Below, piece by piece: positions 9,514-18,346 of a DNA stretch of 64,000 nucleotides. The DNA lies in assembly GCF_007786445.1 (NCBI RefSeq), contig NZ_VNJI01000024.1, positions 1 to 64,000 on the forward strand, given 5' to 3'. A program made the translations under genes and the position numbers. The notes below the pieces were generated by a model. That model searched no databases, was not told the origin of the DNA, and saw only the letters and a program-made list of their open reading frames with translations. Position 1 is the first letter of the stretch; each line of letters opens with the position of its first letter. The DNA is from Paenibacillus cremeus (GTDB taxonomy: Bacteria > Bacillota > Bacilli > Paenibacillales > NBRC-103111).

Positions 9514-10401
9514 ATGGCCAGAAAACAAAATGCTTCTCAGTGGGCCCTTCATATTATCTTTATCATCTTGACGGCAGCAAGCTTGCTTCCATTTTTGTTG
9601 TTAGTTACAGCATCCATTACTGACGAAAATGAAATTATTCGAAGCGGGTATTCCTTTTTTCCAAAACATATTAGCTTCGCGTCGTATCTCTATCTCTTCA
9701 ATGAAGCTGAAGCGATTGTACGGGCTTATGGAATCTCAATCTTAGTTACAGTGTCCGGGACGATCGTTGGCCTGGCCATGACCATACTTTTCGCCTATCC
9801 CATTTCTCGAAGAGATATGCCTTTCCGAAACAGCTTATCATTCTATGTGTTTTTTACTCTTCTTTTTAATGGAGGGCTCGTCCCCACCTACTTAGTGTAT
9901 ACTCAATTATTTGATCTGAAGAACACGATCTTTGCTTTATTGCTACCGTACTTGTTATTAAACGGATTTTACGTCCTGGTAACGAAAACCTTTTTCACCA
10001 ACTCGATCCCTGTGCCGGTCATTGAATCCGCTTATATGGATGGTGCAGGAGAATTCAGAACCTTCTTCCAGATTGTCATGCCCCTGTCACTACCTATTAT
10101 GGCGACGATCGGATTGTTTCAGGTCATTCATTACTGGAATGATTGGTTTAACGGGTTGATCTTTATTACCGATAGCAAGCTGTACAGTTTGCAGTTTCTA
10201 CTTAACAAGATTTTGCTGGACATTCAGTTTTTAAACTCCTCTGATTTAGGAGGGAATCAAGCGGAAATGATCGCCTCACTTCCCAAAGAAGGTGTTCGTA
10301 TGGCGATGGCCGTCATCGGGATCATTCCTCTGTTGGTGGCATACCCGTTTTTTCAGAAATATTTTGTCAAAGGACTTACGATTGGGGCAGTCAAAGGGTA
10401 G
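9514..10401 (+). CDS. ABC transporter permease, YtcP type
   Basis: Second permease of the importer, about 295 residues, CUT1/YtcP-like. Six hydrophobic helices are visible and the EAA loop reads ESAYMDGAGEFRTFFQIVMP near residue 188. The C-terminus FFQKYFVKGLTIGAVKG is typical of the family. I choose the ATG at 9514 (MARKQNAS), 16 bases after the upstream stop with GGGAG ahead; an in-frame ATG at 9460 would overlap the first permease by 38 bases. It forms a heterodimeric channel with the preceding gene. Confidence 0.94.
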   Translation: MARKQNASQWALHIIFIILTAASLLPFLLLVTASITDENEIIRSGYSFFPKHISFASYLYLFNEAEAIVRAYGISILVTVSGTIVGLAMTILFAYPISRRDMPFRNSLSFYVFFTLLFNGGLVPTYLVYTQLFDLKNTIFALLLPYLLLNGFYVLVTKTFFTNSIPVPVIESAYMDGAGEFRTFFQIVMPLSLPIMATIGLFQVIHYWNDWFNGLIFITDSKLYSLQFLLNKILLDIQFLNSSDLGGNQAEMIASLPKEGVRMAMAVIGIIPLLVAYPFFQKYFVKGLTIGAVKG

Positions 10402-10453
10402 GTAGCTTCGGTCGATGTCGGGTACCATAAAAGAACACAGGAGGGGTAATTAA

Positions 10454-11992
10454 ATGAGACTGAACAAGAAACATGTATCTACGGCTTTAATCGGATCTTT
10501 GGCCTTATCCGTAGCACTTACAGGATGTTCCTCGAACAAACCGCAAGCAAACAATTCCAACTCTTCAGGTAAGACTCAAGGAGTAGAAGCCAAAGCAGAA
10601 TTACCGCCTTATGAATTAACGGTGGCCTTCTTTACTGTAAGCTCACAAAATAAGGGCATACCGGCCGTTGAAGAACAGCTGAATAAATTAACTAAAGCAA
10701 AAATCAATACGACTGTTAAACTAGTGCCGATCAGCTATGGGTCCTACGATCAGCAAATGAACTTGATGATGGCCGGCAATGAGAAGCTTGATTTATTTGT
10801 GACCGAGGCGAAAAACTATGGAACGCAGGTGGGGCAAGGAAGGCTGCTACCTCTGGATGATTTGATCGATAAACAGGCCCCTAATATTAAAAAGGCTGTT
10901 GATCCCATGTATTTAGAAGCCGCCCGGGTGAATGGGAAAATTTACGGGATTACCAGTATCCGGGATCTTGCTGCCAATCGGGGACTAGTCATGCGGAAGG
11001 ATCTTGTGGATAAATATAAAATCGATTTAACCAAGATTAAGACTTATAACGACTTGGACTTGGTTTTCCAGACCATTAAAGATAATGAGCCTGGTATGAC
11101 GCCTCTGGTCGGTTATACGCCTAAAAATCCACCAGCGGCCAGCTTTGTCTATAAAGATTTCGATAATTTGGATAACAACATGGGTGTTATTAATCTCAAG
11201 GATGATAATTTAAAAGTAGTAAATCTGTATGAAACCAAGGAATATGCCGGTTACCTGGATACTGTTAGAAGATGGTATAACGCCGGGTTTATGGCCAAGG
11301 ATGTCGCGACAACGAAAGACAATGCCAACGATTTAGTCAAGGCGAACCGCGCATTCTCGTTCTTTACCAGCATGAAGCCGGGCTATGAATCGCAAGCAAG
11401 CCGTTCGATCGGTAAGGAAATGGTTTCCGTCGAAATTGCACCTGCAACGACGCTGACAAACAACATTACAAAGTTTATGTGGTCCATTGCAAAAAACTCC
11501 AAGGATCCAAGCAGGGCCATGATGTTCCTAGACTTACTGTACTCGGATAAAGAAATTATTAATTTACTGGATTGGGGCATTGAAGGAAAAGATTATGTAA
11601 AAGCAGGAGACAATATGATCGACTATCCGAGCGGAGTTAATGCCACAAGCGTCGAATACGGATTAAATCTGAACTGGCTTTTCGGAAACTCCTTCATATC
11701 TTACGTCTTTAAACCGGACCCGGCAGATCTTTGGGATCGGATGGGGAAATTCAACAAAGAAGCGGCAAAGTCTAAAGCGCTTGGCTTTACTTTCGATGTC
11801 ACACCGGTTAAAACGGAGGTTGCAACGGTGACGAATGTTATCAATCAATATCAAATTGGTTTGGAAACAGGTACATTGGATCCCCAAAAGGAGCTTCCGG
11901 ATTATATTAAAAAACTGAAAGACGCCGGAATGGATAAGGTCATTGCAGAGAAGCAGAAGCAGCTGGACGAATGGAAAAAAACACGTAAATAA
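10454..11992 (+). CDS. Extracellular solute-binding lipoprotein of the ABC importer
   Basis: A 512-residue lipoprotein. Residues 1-24 are a signal peptide with positive start (RLNKKH), a hydrophobic core and the lipobox LTGC; Cys25 would be lipidated. A Ser/Asn-rich linker follows, then a type-1 solute-binding fold of the LplA/YtcQ kind (VKLVPISYGSYDQQMNLMMA; KLDLFVTEAKNYG; IRDLAANRGLVMRKDL). AGGAGGGG precedes the ATG. It is third in the transporter operon, 52 bases after the second permease. The ligand is probably an oligosaccharide or glycoside; nothing in the sequence fixes it. Confidence 0.94.
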   Translation: MRLNKKHVSTALIGSLALSVALTGCSSNKPQANNSNSSGKTQGVEAKAELPPYELTVAFFTVSSQNKGIPAVEEQLNKLTKAKINTTVKLVPISYGSYDQQMNLMMAGNEKLDLFVTEAKNYGTQVGQGRLLPLDDLIDKQAPNIKKAVDPMYLEAARVNGKIYGITSIRDLAANRGLVMRKDLVDKYKIDLTKIKTYNDLDLVFQTIKDNEPGMTPLVGYTPKNPPAASFVYKDFDNLDNNMGVINLKDDNLKVVNLYETKEYAGYLDTVRRWYNAGFMAKDVATTKDNANDLVKANRAFSFFTSMKPGYESQASRSIGKEMVSVEIAPATTLTNNITKFMWSIAKNSKDPSRAMMFLDLLYSDKEIINLLDWGIEGKDYVKAGDNMIDYPSGVNATSVEYGLNLNWLFGNSFISYVFKPDPADLWDRMGKFNKEAAKSKALGFTFDVTPVKTEVATVTNVINQYQIGLETGTLDPQKELPDYIKKLKDAGMDKVIAEKQKQLDEWKKTRK

Positions 11993-12001
11993 AACGAATC
12001 C

Positions 12002-12035
12002 ATTCAGTCCGTGAACAATCGTTCATGGACTGAAT
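12002..12035 (+). terminator. Stem-loop after the binding-protein gene
   Basis: ATTCAGTCC plus TGAAC pairs with GTTCA plus GGACTGAAT with one bulged base on each side. No T-run follows, so it may protect or attenuate the message rather than end it; binding-protein messages of ABC importers are often favoured by such hairpins. Confidence 0.6.
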
Positions 12036-12074
12036 CGTTAAATCAAACTTATAAGGATAGGTGGGCTTACTCTA

Positions 12075-13487
12075 ATGATCAATTATCAAATGATTTCCGA
12101 TATTATGGAGCAAAAAAAAATTTCAGTAACTGAAATAAGCGATAAGATTTGGGAGCTTGCTGAAACCCGATATAAGGAATTTCAGTCTGCGGATGCTTTA
12201 GGTAGCGTGCTCGAAGCTGAGGGCTTTCATGTTGAACGGCAGGCCGGCGGAATGGAGACCGCTGTAGTAGGCAGCTACGGAAGTGGGAAGCCTGTCATTG
12301 CCATTTTAGGGGAATTTGACGCCTTAAATGGAATGAGCCAAGAAGCGGGAGCTACCGAGAAAAAAGCCATAACAACAGATGGAAACGGCCACGGCTGTGG
12401 ACACAACTTATTGGGGGCAGGATCACTCGCAGCTGCCATTGCTGTTCGGCATTACATGGAACGCAGCGGGCTGGAGGGTACGGTGCGTTATTATGGCTGC
12501 CCAGCGGAAGAGGGAGGCGGCGGTAAAGCGTATATGGTCAGAGCCGGGCTCTTTGGCGACGTTGACATCGCATTAACCTGGCATCCATGGGACGAGAACC
12601 TTGCTTATAACTGCAGGATGCTGGCTACATGTGAGGTTTATTTTAAATTCAAAGGGGTGAGCTCCCATGCTGCCTTCTCCCCGCATTTAGGACGAAGCGC
12701 TTTGGATGCAGTGGAATTAATGAATGTGGGGGCTAATTTTTTAAGAGAACACATGATTCCTGAAGCAAGGCTGCATTATGCGATAACGAATGCCGGCGGA
12801 TTTGCGCCAAACGTTGTTCAGGCCGAAGCTGAAGTTTTATATAAAATACGAGCACCTAAGATGCATCAGGTTAAAGAATTACTTGATCGGGTATCCGATA
12901 TTGCCCGAGGAGCCGCATTGATGACAGGAACAAGCATGGAGTCTCAATTTTTTTCCGCTTCTGCAGACCTGATTCCGAACATCACCTTGGGCTCATTGCT
13001 GAATAATCAATTTATGCAAGTCGGTGCGGAAACGTATACGCAAGATGAGATCGATTTTGCCAAGGCTATTCAGGCTACGTTCTCAGAAGGCGAGAAAAAA
13101 GTGATTCAATCGAGACATGCAGCCCCCCTTGCGGATAAGGTTACCCCCTTTTCCGTAGAAACGGGCTTTGTCCCGGCCTCAACGGATGTTGGAGATGTAA
13201 GCTGGATTGTTCCTACCGGACAAATTTATGCGGCAACCTGTGCGACAGGAACTATGCTTCATACCTGGCAGATGGTGGCTCAAGGAAAATCATCTATTGC
13301 ACACAAAGGGCTCTTGCTTGCCGGAAAAGTCATGGCATCATCCGCGATAGAATTACTGCAAAACCCTGAACTAATCAAACAAGCAAAAGCGGAACACCAG
13401 GAGCGATTGGGCGGCGAAAGGTACGTTTCTCTTATTCCACCGGAAAGGAATCCCCCATCAACAAAACGAGTATCGGTAGAGGTGTAG
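12075..13487 (+). CDS. M20-family amidohydrolase (AbgB-like)
   Basis: A 470-residue metallo-amidohydrolase of the M20D group. The metal-binding segment reads GNGHGCGHNLLG near residue 108, followed by CPAEEGGGGK near 145 and TWHPWDEN near 172, with the dimerisation domain around 195-310. The C-terminal part has PASTDVGDVSW and ATCATGTMLHTW. Relatives remove acyl or aminoacyl groups from small amides such as p-aminobenzoyl-glutamate. The context between a sugar-type ABC importer and a dehydrogenase suggests it deacylates an imported compound, which is inference. A GATAGGTGGG site lies before the ATG. Confidence 0.9.
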   Translation: MINYQMISDIMEQKKISVTEISDKIWELAETRYKEFQSADALGSVLEAEGFHVERQAGGMETAVVGSYGSGKPVIAILGEFDALNGMSQEAGATEKKAITTDGNGHGCGHNLLGAGSLAAAIAVRHYMERSGLEGTVRYYGCPAEEGGGGKAYMVRAGLFGDVDIALTWHPWDENLAYNCRMLATCEVYFKFKGVSSHAAFSPHLGRSALDAVELMNVGANFLREHMIPEARLHYAITNAGGFAPNVVQAEAEVLYKIRAPKMHQVKELLDRVSDIARGAALMTGTSMESQFFSASADLIPNITLGSLLNNQFMQVGAETYTQDEIDFAKAIQATFSEGEKKVIQSRHAAPLADKVTPFSVETGFVPASTDVGDVSWIVPTGQIYAATCATGTMLHTWQMVAQGKSSIAHKGLLLAGKVMASSAIELLQNPELIKQAKAEHQERLGGERYVSLIPPERNPPSTKRVSVEV

Positions 13488-13537
13488 CCATTCAAGCGGC
13501 AGGCTGGCAGCTTCATGAAAGGAGAACTCATGGATTC

Positions 13538-14710
13538 ATGGATAAGATTAAAGCAGCCATTATTGGTACCGGATTCATCGGTCCGACTCACCTAGAGGCG
13601 ATTCGAAGATTAGGCTTTGTAGAGGTCGTGGCCTTGGTCGAATCCAATCAGGCCAAAGCGGACAAAAAAGCTGCCGAGCTTGGGATTCCCAAGGCTTACG
13701 GTGACTATCGGGAGATGCTACAGGACCCTGAAATACAGGTAGTTCATAATTGTACACCTAATCATCTTCATTTTCAGATTAACAAAGACATTATTTTGGC
13801 CGGAAAGCATGTCTTATCTGAAAAACCGTTGGCTGTTTCAAACGAGGAGTCGGCGGAGCTTCTCAGACTAGTCCAAGATCGCGGTGTGGTGCATGGAGTC
13901 AACTTCAACTACAGACAGTTCCCTATCATAAGACAGCTGAAATCGATGGTTCAATATGATGAAATGGGTAAAGTGAATTTGCTTCATGGCAGTTATCTAC
14001 AGGATTGGCTGCTCTATGAAACGGACTATAACTGGCGGTTAGCTCCTGAGACCGGCGGAAAATCAAGAGCGGTTGCAGATATCGGGTCCCATTGGTGCGA
14101 TACGGTTCAATACGTGACCGGAAAAAAGATTACGGAGGTATTCGCTGATTTGTCAACCGTGATCCCTGTCAGGAAAAAAGCCATGCATCAAGCTCCTACT
14201 GATGAGAGCCACCAAAGTCAAACGGATACACAATATGAAGAGATTCCGATACAAACGGAGGATTACGCATCGGTTTTGCTTCGATTTGAGGATGGGTCAA
14301 AGGGGGTTTTTACGGTTTCCCAAGTTAGCGCCGGCCGAAAAAACAGGCTTAGCTTCGAATTGAACGGCAGCCGCAAATCGGCCTTTTGGAATCAAGAAGA
14401 GCCGGAGAAGCTATGGATAGGCTATCAAGATAAAGCCAATGAAGTTCTATTGGCAGATCCGTCATTATTTATTCCGGAAGCGCGTTCATCGATTCATCAC
14501 CCGGGAGGACATAACGAAGGCTGGCCAGACGGCTTGAAAAATATGATGCTGCATTTCTATTCCTACATCCGGGCAGGTAAAAAACCATTGCAGGATGAAT
14601 CGGAATTTGCAACCTTTGAGGACGGGCATTTATCCATGTGTATCACCGAGGCTATTTTGGAAAGTAACGAAAAGGGCGTTTGGGTTAAGGTGCAAACAAG
14701 AGCTGGATGA
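13538..14710 (+). CDS. Gfo/Idh/MocA-family oxidoreductase, second copy
   Basis: A 390-residue NAD(P)-dependent dehydrogenase. The Rossmann start is AAIIGTGFIGPTH, the signature GKHVLSEKPLAVS lies near residue 90, and the substrate domain has ADIGSHWCDTVQY near 178. It is distinct in sequence from the copy at 3559 (longer insert near 205-230 rich in Gln/Ser/Thr). AAAGGAGA is about 13 bases from the ATG at 13538, a little far. A nearer ATG at 13530 is out of frame and opens only a 21-codon reading frame, which might slow initiation. It follows the amidohydrolase by 50 bases and is probably cotranscribed. Confidence 0.92.
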   Translation: MDKIKAAIIGTGFIGPTHLEAIRRLGFVEVVALVESNQAKADKKAAELGIPKAYGDYREMLQDPEIQVVHNCTPNHLHFQINKDIILAGKHVLSEKPLAVSNEESAELLRLVQDRGVVHGVNFNYRQFPIIRQLKSMVQYDEMGKVNLLHGSYLQDWLLYETDYNWRLAPETGGKSRAVADIGSHWCDTVQYVTGKKITEVFADLSTVIPVRKKAMHQAPTDESHQSQTDTQYEEIPIQTEDYASVLLRFEDGSKGVFTVSQVSAGRKNRLSFELNGSRKSAFWNQEEPEKLWIGYQDKANEVLLADPSLFIPEARSSIHHPGGHNEGWPDGLKNMMLHFYSYIRAGKKPLQDESEFATFEDGHLSMCITEAILESNEKGVWVKVQTRAG

Positions 14711-14717
14711 TCAAGGG

Positions 14718-14747
14718 CCCGCTCCCTATATGGGATGCGGGTTATTT
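14718..14747 (+). terminator. Probable terminator before the sensor kinase gene
   Basis: CCCGCTCCC pairs with GGGATGCGGG across a four-base loop with one mismatch, followed by TTATTTT. Confidence 0.65.
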
Positions 14748-14782
14748 TAACAACTAATGCTGTTTTTTGTCAGCAGGATCCG

Positions 14783-14791
14783 TGATATAAT
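14783..14791 (+). promoter_or_regulatory. Extended -10 promoter for the sensor kinase gene
   Basis: TGATATAAT is an extended -10 match 43 bases before the ATG at 14834. The partner regulator gene has the same kind of element. Confidence 0.5.
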
Positions 14792-14833
14792 TCCGAATCA
14801 TAGCAGCTAGTCTTGATCATGGGGGTCAGCAAT

Positions 14834-16570
14834 ATGCGCATCGTTAGTAAGGAGCTTCTCAAGTCGCTGCGGTTTCGAATCGGATTGACTTTTCTTCTCA
14901 TTTTTTTGCCCTTGATGGCTTTAATGATATATAACAGTGTCTATGCAGGGAAGGTTGTTCGTGAACAGGTCGCTCAGTCCAATAAAAATTTGGTTTCCCT
15001 GTATTTGGGGCAAATCGACCGCTCCTTGGAAGAAGCCGACGATTATTTATACAAAATGGCAGCGCAAGAGACGGATCTGATCGTGTTGGATCAGCCCAAT
15101 ACTTTCGAAACGTCTCGTTATCAGCTGGCCAGACTTCGATTGTCCAACAAAATCTCCGCCGATATTAACAATTTCAAGCAGATGGATACATTTTTCATTT
15201 ATTCCTCATCCAATGATGATTTTCTAATGGGGCCTAATGTTTCCATGAGCTTTGATGAGCGGACTGAAGCAAGGAAGCTGCTTTCGAATATGCTTCAGGG
15301 CGCAGTAGACTCGGTTTGCTTGAGTAGCTGGTGCGTCCGGAAAATAGATGAGGCTTATTTTCTTTGCCATATTGTTAAGATGAACGGTGTGTATTTAGGT
15401 GCTTGGGTAAACGTCGAGCGACTGATGGTTCCAATGAATCTGATCGATCTCGGGGAAACAGGCATATCAGTTTTACGCTCGGGGAGCACCGAGCCTACGA
15501 ATCATACTCGGTTTATAAAGGAAAATGGCATTGATCTTGCACTTGATAGTGATGCTCTATACAAAATAACCGGTACAAGGATTAAGTTTTTAGTGGTTGG
15601 AGATCACTCCCATAAGGGAGATTTTAGTCTGATGGTATTGATGCCGGATAATCGAGTAGTTGAGAACTTGCCGCTCATTCAGAGAATTGTATCGCTTGTC
15701 CCGATCGGGTTCGTGATGCTCTTGCTTGTTTTCCTGCTCATTTTGCGGGGATTGATTCTTCGCCCGGTTAACCGCATGGTAAAGGCGATGCGAAGAATCA
15801 AGGAAGGGAACTGGGATGCGCAAATTCCGACCTATCCGGCATCCACTGAGTTTGAAGTGATGCACACTACGTTTAATGAAATGGTTTCCCAAATTCAAAA
15901 GCTGAAGATTGACGTGTACGAGGAACAACTGAACAACCAAAGGGCGGAACTCAAGCATTTGCAGCTACAAATCAATCCTCATTTTTTCTTGAACTCACTC
16001 AATATAGTTTATCATCTCGCTCAGGCCAAAAAATACGAATTAATTCAAGAGATGTCGCTGAGCTTAGTAGAATATTTCCGGTTCATGTTTCGTAGTAACC
16101 TAACGTTCGTTTCCCTAAAGGATGAAATCAAGCATACTCAAAACTATCTCAATATCCAGCTTTTGCGTTTTCCGAGGCATCTCACCTACGAGATTGAAGA
16201 AGTGGAAGCATTCGAGAATACGAAGGTTCCGCCGCTTGTCGTACAAACGTTTGTTGAGAATACGATTAAGCATTCGGTTACTACAGACGACCCCATACAG
16301 ATACGGATCATGATTCAATCAGTAACAGTAAACGGCGGAGATGGCATAAGAATCCGGATCAGTGATACGGGAAAGGGGTTTCCCGATGACGTTCTGCACC
16401 TGCTGCAGTCTGATCAGGATCTGATTAAGGAGAACGGTGAACACGTCGGCATTTGGAATGTAAAGCGAAGACTTTATCTATTATATAAGGACCAAGCTCG
16501 AATCACGTTTATGAACGCTCCGGAGGGTGGGGCTGTTGTGGAAATTGTACTGCCTTGTTTAATTGATTAA
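14834..16570 (+). CDS. Sensor histidine kinase, YesM type
   Basis: Membrane sensor kinase of about 578 residues. A helix near residues 15-35 and a second near 275-300 flank an extracellular sensing region. A HAMP domain follows (LRPVNRMVKAMRRIKEGNWDA), then the histidine kinase dimerisation segment with LQLQINPHFFLNSLN (phospho-acceptor His in NPHFF) and the ATPase part with QTFVENTIKHS (N box) and ISDTGKGFP (G1). The ATG at 14834 has GGGGGTC seven bases upstream; upstream TTG and ATG codons lack this. Its natural partner is the AraC-type regulator at 4823, ten kilobases away at the other end of the locus, an uncommon split. Confidence 0.94.
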   Translation: MRIVSKELLKSLRFRIGLTFLLIFLPLMALMIYNSVYAGKVVREQVAQSNKNLVSLYLGQIDRSLEEADDYLYKMAAQETDLIVLDQPNTFETSRYQLARLRLSNKISADINNFKQMDTFFIYSSSNDDFLMGPNVSMSFDERTEARKLLSNMLQGAVDSVCLSSWCVRKIDEAYFLCHIVKMNGVYLGAWVNVERLMVPMNLIDLGETGISVLRSGSTEPTNHTRFIKENGIDLALDSDALYKITGTRIKFLVVGDHSHKGDFSLMVLMPDNRVVENLPLIQRIVSLVPIGFVMLLLVFLLILRGLILRPVNRMVKAMRRIKEGNWDAQIPTYPASTEFEVMHTTFNEMVSQIQKLKIDVYEEQLNNQRAELKHLQLQINPHFFLNSLNIVYHLAQAKKYELIQEMSLSLVEYFRFMFRSNLTFVSLKDEIKHTQNYLNIQLLRFPRHLTYEIEEVEAFENTKVPPLVVQTFVENTIKHSVTTDDPIQIRIMIQSVTVNGGDGIRIRISDTGKGFPDDVLHLLQSDQDLIKENGEHVGIWNVKRRLYLLYKDQARITFMNAPEGGAVVEIVLPCLID

Positions 16571-16591
16571 GGAGAGTATTAAGGCAACATT

Positions 16592-16641
16592 ACATTAGTT
16601 CGTGTCTACATTGTCAATACGATATGAACACGAACTAATGT
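16592..16641 (+). terminator. Hairpin after the sensor kinase gene
   Basis: ACATTAGTTCGTGT (16592-16605) pairs perfectly over 14 bases with ACACGAACTAATGT (16628-16641) across a 22-base loop, followed by TATTTTA. It probably acts as terminator, though the long loop is unusual. Confidence 0.6.
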
Positions 16642-17184
16642 TATTTTAATGCTAAGTGTTGTTAAATTAACTACCCTTTTGGGGACCTGAAGGCAGAAAA
16701 GAGATATGACGTCCACAAAACCAGATATGGACGTAATCGTGTCGGTTTCACTCAGGAGCAGGCGGCCGGAGCTATCCAGTAACATAGTACCGTACCTCGC
16801 TCCTTCACCAAGCCTACACTAAAACGTAGTGGCCAAATGACGGAATAACCGATGGTATTAGCACTAATTATTGATGCAGTTATTGATGCAATACTAAATG
16901 ATGGATCATCTGCAGAGGGTCGAATTTCGAATAGTGCCGGTAGAGCACGAAGCACCAATTATTTTATTAATTCGACTTGTACATTAAAAAAAGAATCCCC
17001 CTCACTGATCGAAATTAGTTGGGGGTGCAGAGATCTTATCCAATCCACTATCTTTTTGAGAAGACATCAGAAAACTGAGGTTTGTCAGGCTGTCGAAAAA
17101 GTCTCTCGATAGCCTTTTTTATAACCATAAATTTAATACGACACCGCGTTAATATGATATAATTGAGTTACTACTTACGAACGG
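16642..17184. other. Gap holding an insertion-sequence end
   Basis: No intact gene is seen. Open frames on both strands at 16752-17112 share one composition pattern (plus strand DGSSAEGRISNSAGRAR) but match no family I know. From about 16985 the sequence looks like an insertion-sequence end leading into the truncated transposase: the motif shared with 161-181, then the hairpin at 17088-17114, then a -10-like TATAAT near 17157. Confidence 0.35.
17088..17120 (+). terminator. Terminator hairpin upstream of the IS1182-type gene
   Basis: GGCTGTCGA pairs with TCGATAGCC with a mismatch, followed by six Ts. It lies in the end of the element, where it would block read-through into the transposase gene. 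Confidence 0.7.
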
Positions 17185-17196
17185 ATGGTGCTTGTT

Positions 17197-17490
17197 ATGC
17201 TTCGCTCTAGCCGCGATAAACAACAAAATTACGAGTTGGTCTCCATCGAGGAGTTGGTCCCTGCCGATCACTTACTTCGAAAGATTGATAAGCACATTGA
17301 CTTCACTTTCATTGATGAGAAAGTTCGTCATCTTTATTCCCAGGACAATGGTCGCCCCGCTATTGATCCTCTTGTTCTTTTCAAAATGATTTTTCTTGGT
17401 TACTTTTACGGGATTCGTTCAGAGCGGCAGTTGGAGCGCGAAATTCAGACAAACTGGCCGCCTCATTGGTGTACCCAGAAAGGTGGGTAA
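17197..17490 (+). pseudogene. Truncated IS1182-family transposase (N-terminal part)
   Basis: The frame encodes only the first 85 or so residues of an IS1182/DUF772-type DDE transposase (YELVSIEELVPADHLLRKID, then DNGRPAIDPLVLFKMIFLGYFYGIRSERQLEREIQTN). Full proteins are about 450-480 residues, so the catalytic core is gone. After QTN the frame runs 11 unrelated codons to TAA at 17488-17490, which marks the breakpoint near 17453. It cannot be active. Confidence 0.85.
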
Positions 17491-17600
17491 TGCAAGTGGA
17501 CAAGCTTATCGAGTTACTGAAGAATCACCTCGGAATGAAAGGCAGAAAAAGCGATATAGGAACTAGGCTCAGCGCCATAAAGAAAGTGCTTGACTTCTGA
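17490..17600 (+). CDS. Small ORF, 36 residues, function unknown
   Basis: ATG at 17490 overlaps the preceding TAA and has AAAGGTGGG just upstream. The predicted peptide is basic and helical (VDKLIELLKNHLGMKGRK, then SAIKKVLDF). It lies immediately past the breakpoint of the truncated transposase, so it may be the tail of another lost gene rather than a real small protein. I do not recognise the family. Confidence 0.3.
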   Translation: MQVDKLIELLKNHLGMKGRKSDIGTRLSAIKKVLDF

Positions 17601-17819
17601 TGACGTTTCTAGGTCGAGAAAACCACTCTTTGCTAATAATTCTCGCTTGCCGAGAAGAATTCGAGAAATCTAGCCGGGCAGATCATGATCGTGGTGTCCT
17701 ATTTGCCATATTCTTAAATTTCCTCACTTCAAAGTTAAAAAACAGCCATACAAACCAGTTTCAGCGTGTTGAAAAAAAACAAAATCATGCGATATAGAGG
17801 AGTAGGTTGACAGGTTGTG

Positions 17820-17861
17820 AATACTATTAATCTTAATAAAATTAGTAAGATTAATAGTATT
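17820..17861. repeat. 16-bp perfect inverted repeat
   Basis: AATACTATTAATCTTA (17820-17835) is the exact reverse complement of 17846-17861, with a 10-base spacer. It is all A/T-rich and lies between two broken insertion sequences. No gene is adjacent that it would clearly terminate or regulate. Confidence 0.6.
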
Positions 17862-17868
17862 AATAAGT

Positions 17869-18214
17869 TCATCTAATCAATGAACAACCGTTTGAATTCA
17901 TCTGCATAGTAATAGATTTTTCACTAACATTGATTACAAATTTATTATTGGATTGGCAATGGGTTGCTTTGAGAATAAAGTGACGGGAGGGCTCACAAGC
18001 GGCAGCGCGCACGCGCCTCAACCAATAATAATGCGTTTTTAGGATTAATGTCATGATCAGCACACCACGCAGATGTTTGATCACTACTACGACATTCTCG
18101 GACAATCTCAGTCCATTTGTTTAATCGATACTGGTTAGTAACTTCCCTGGTATTCAACTCTAGACCTCCCTTTGGAGTTTTTCGATCGAAGTCGAAAAAC
18201 TCTACAAACTCCAA
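17869..18214 (-). pseudogene. Frameshifted IS66-family accessory gene tnpA
   Basis: On the minus strand, one frame from about 18160 reads TNQYRLNKWTEIVRECR, then AWCADHDINPK. After a frameshift near 18045 a second frame continues THYYWLRRVRAAACE. Together these match the IS66 accessory protein TnpA (helix-turn-helix DNA binding). The end is also lost: the usual C-terminal part after residues like ITMQMNSNG is missing and a stop follows at 17869. No IS66 TnpB or transposase remains nearby, so this is a dead remnant. Confidence 0.8.
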
Positions 18215-18346
18215 TTAAGGGAATTGTCTCAAAGACTAAGGGAGGTTACTATACACTAACTTATTAGACGCTTACTTTTTTCATGTTCAAGTCTCAGTTC
18301 TTCATATGATAAACTAATCTTAGAACGATTGTATACCGGAGGAAAT

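Noticed and set aside
16752-17112. Overlapping open frames on both strands
   Set aside because: No ribosome sites and no family match; probably chance in an insertion-sequence flank.
17600-17797. 65-codon plus frame
   Set aside because: Starts without a ribosome site and has no protein-like motifs; lies in debris between broken insertion sequences.
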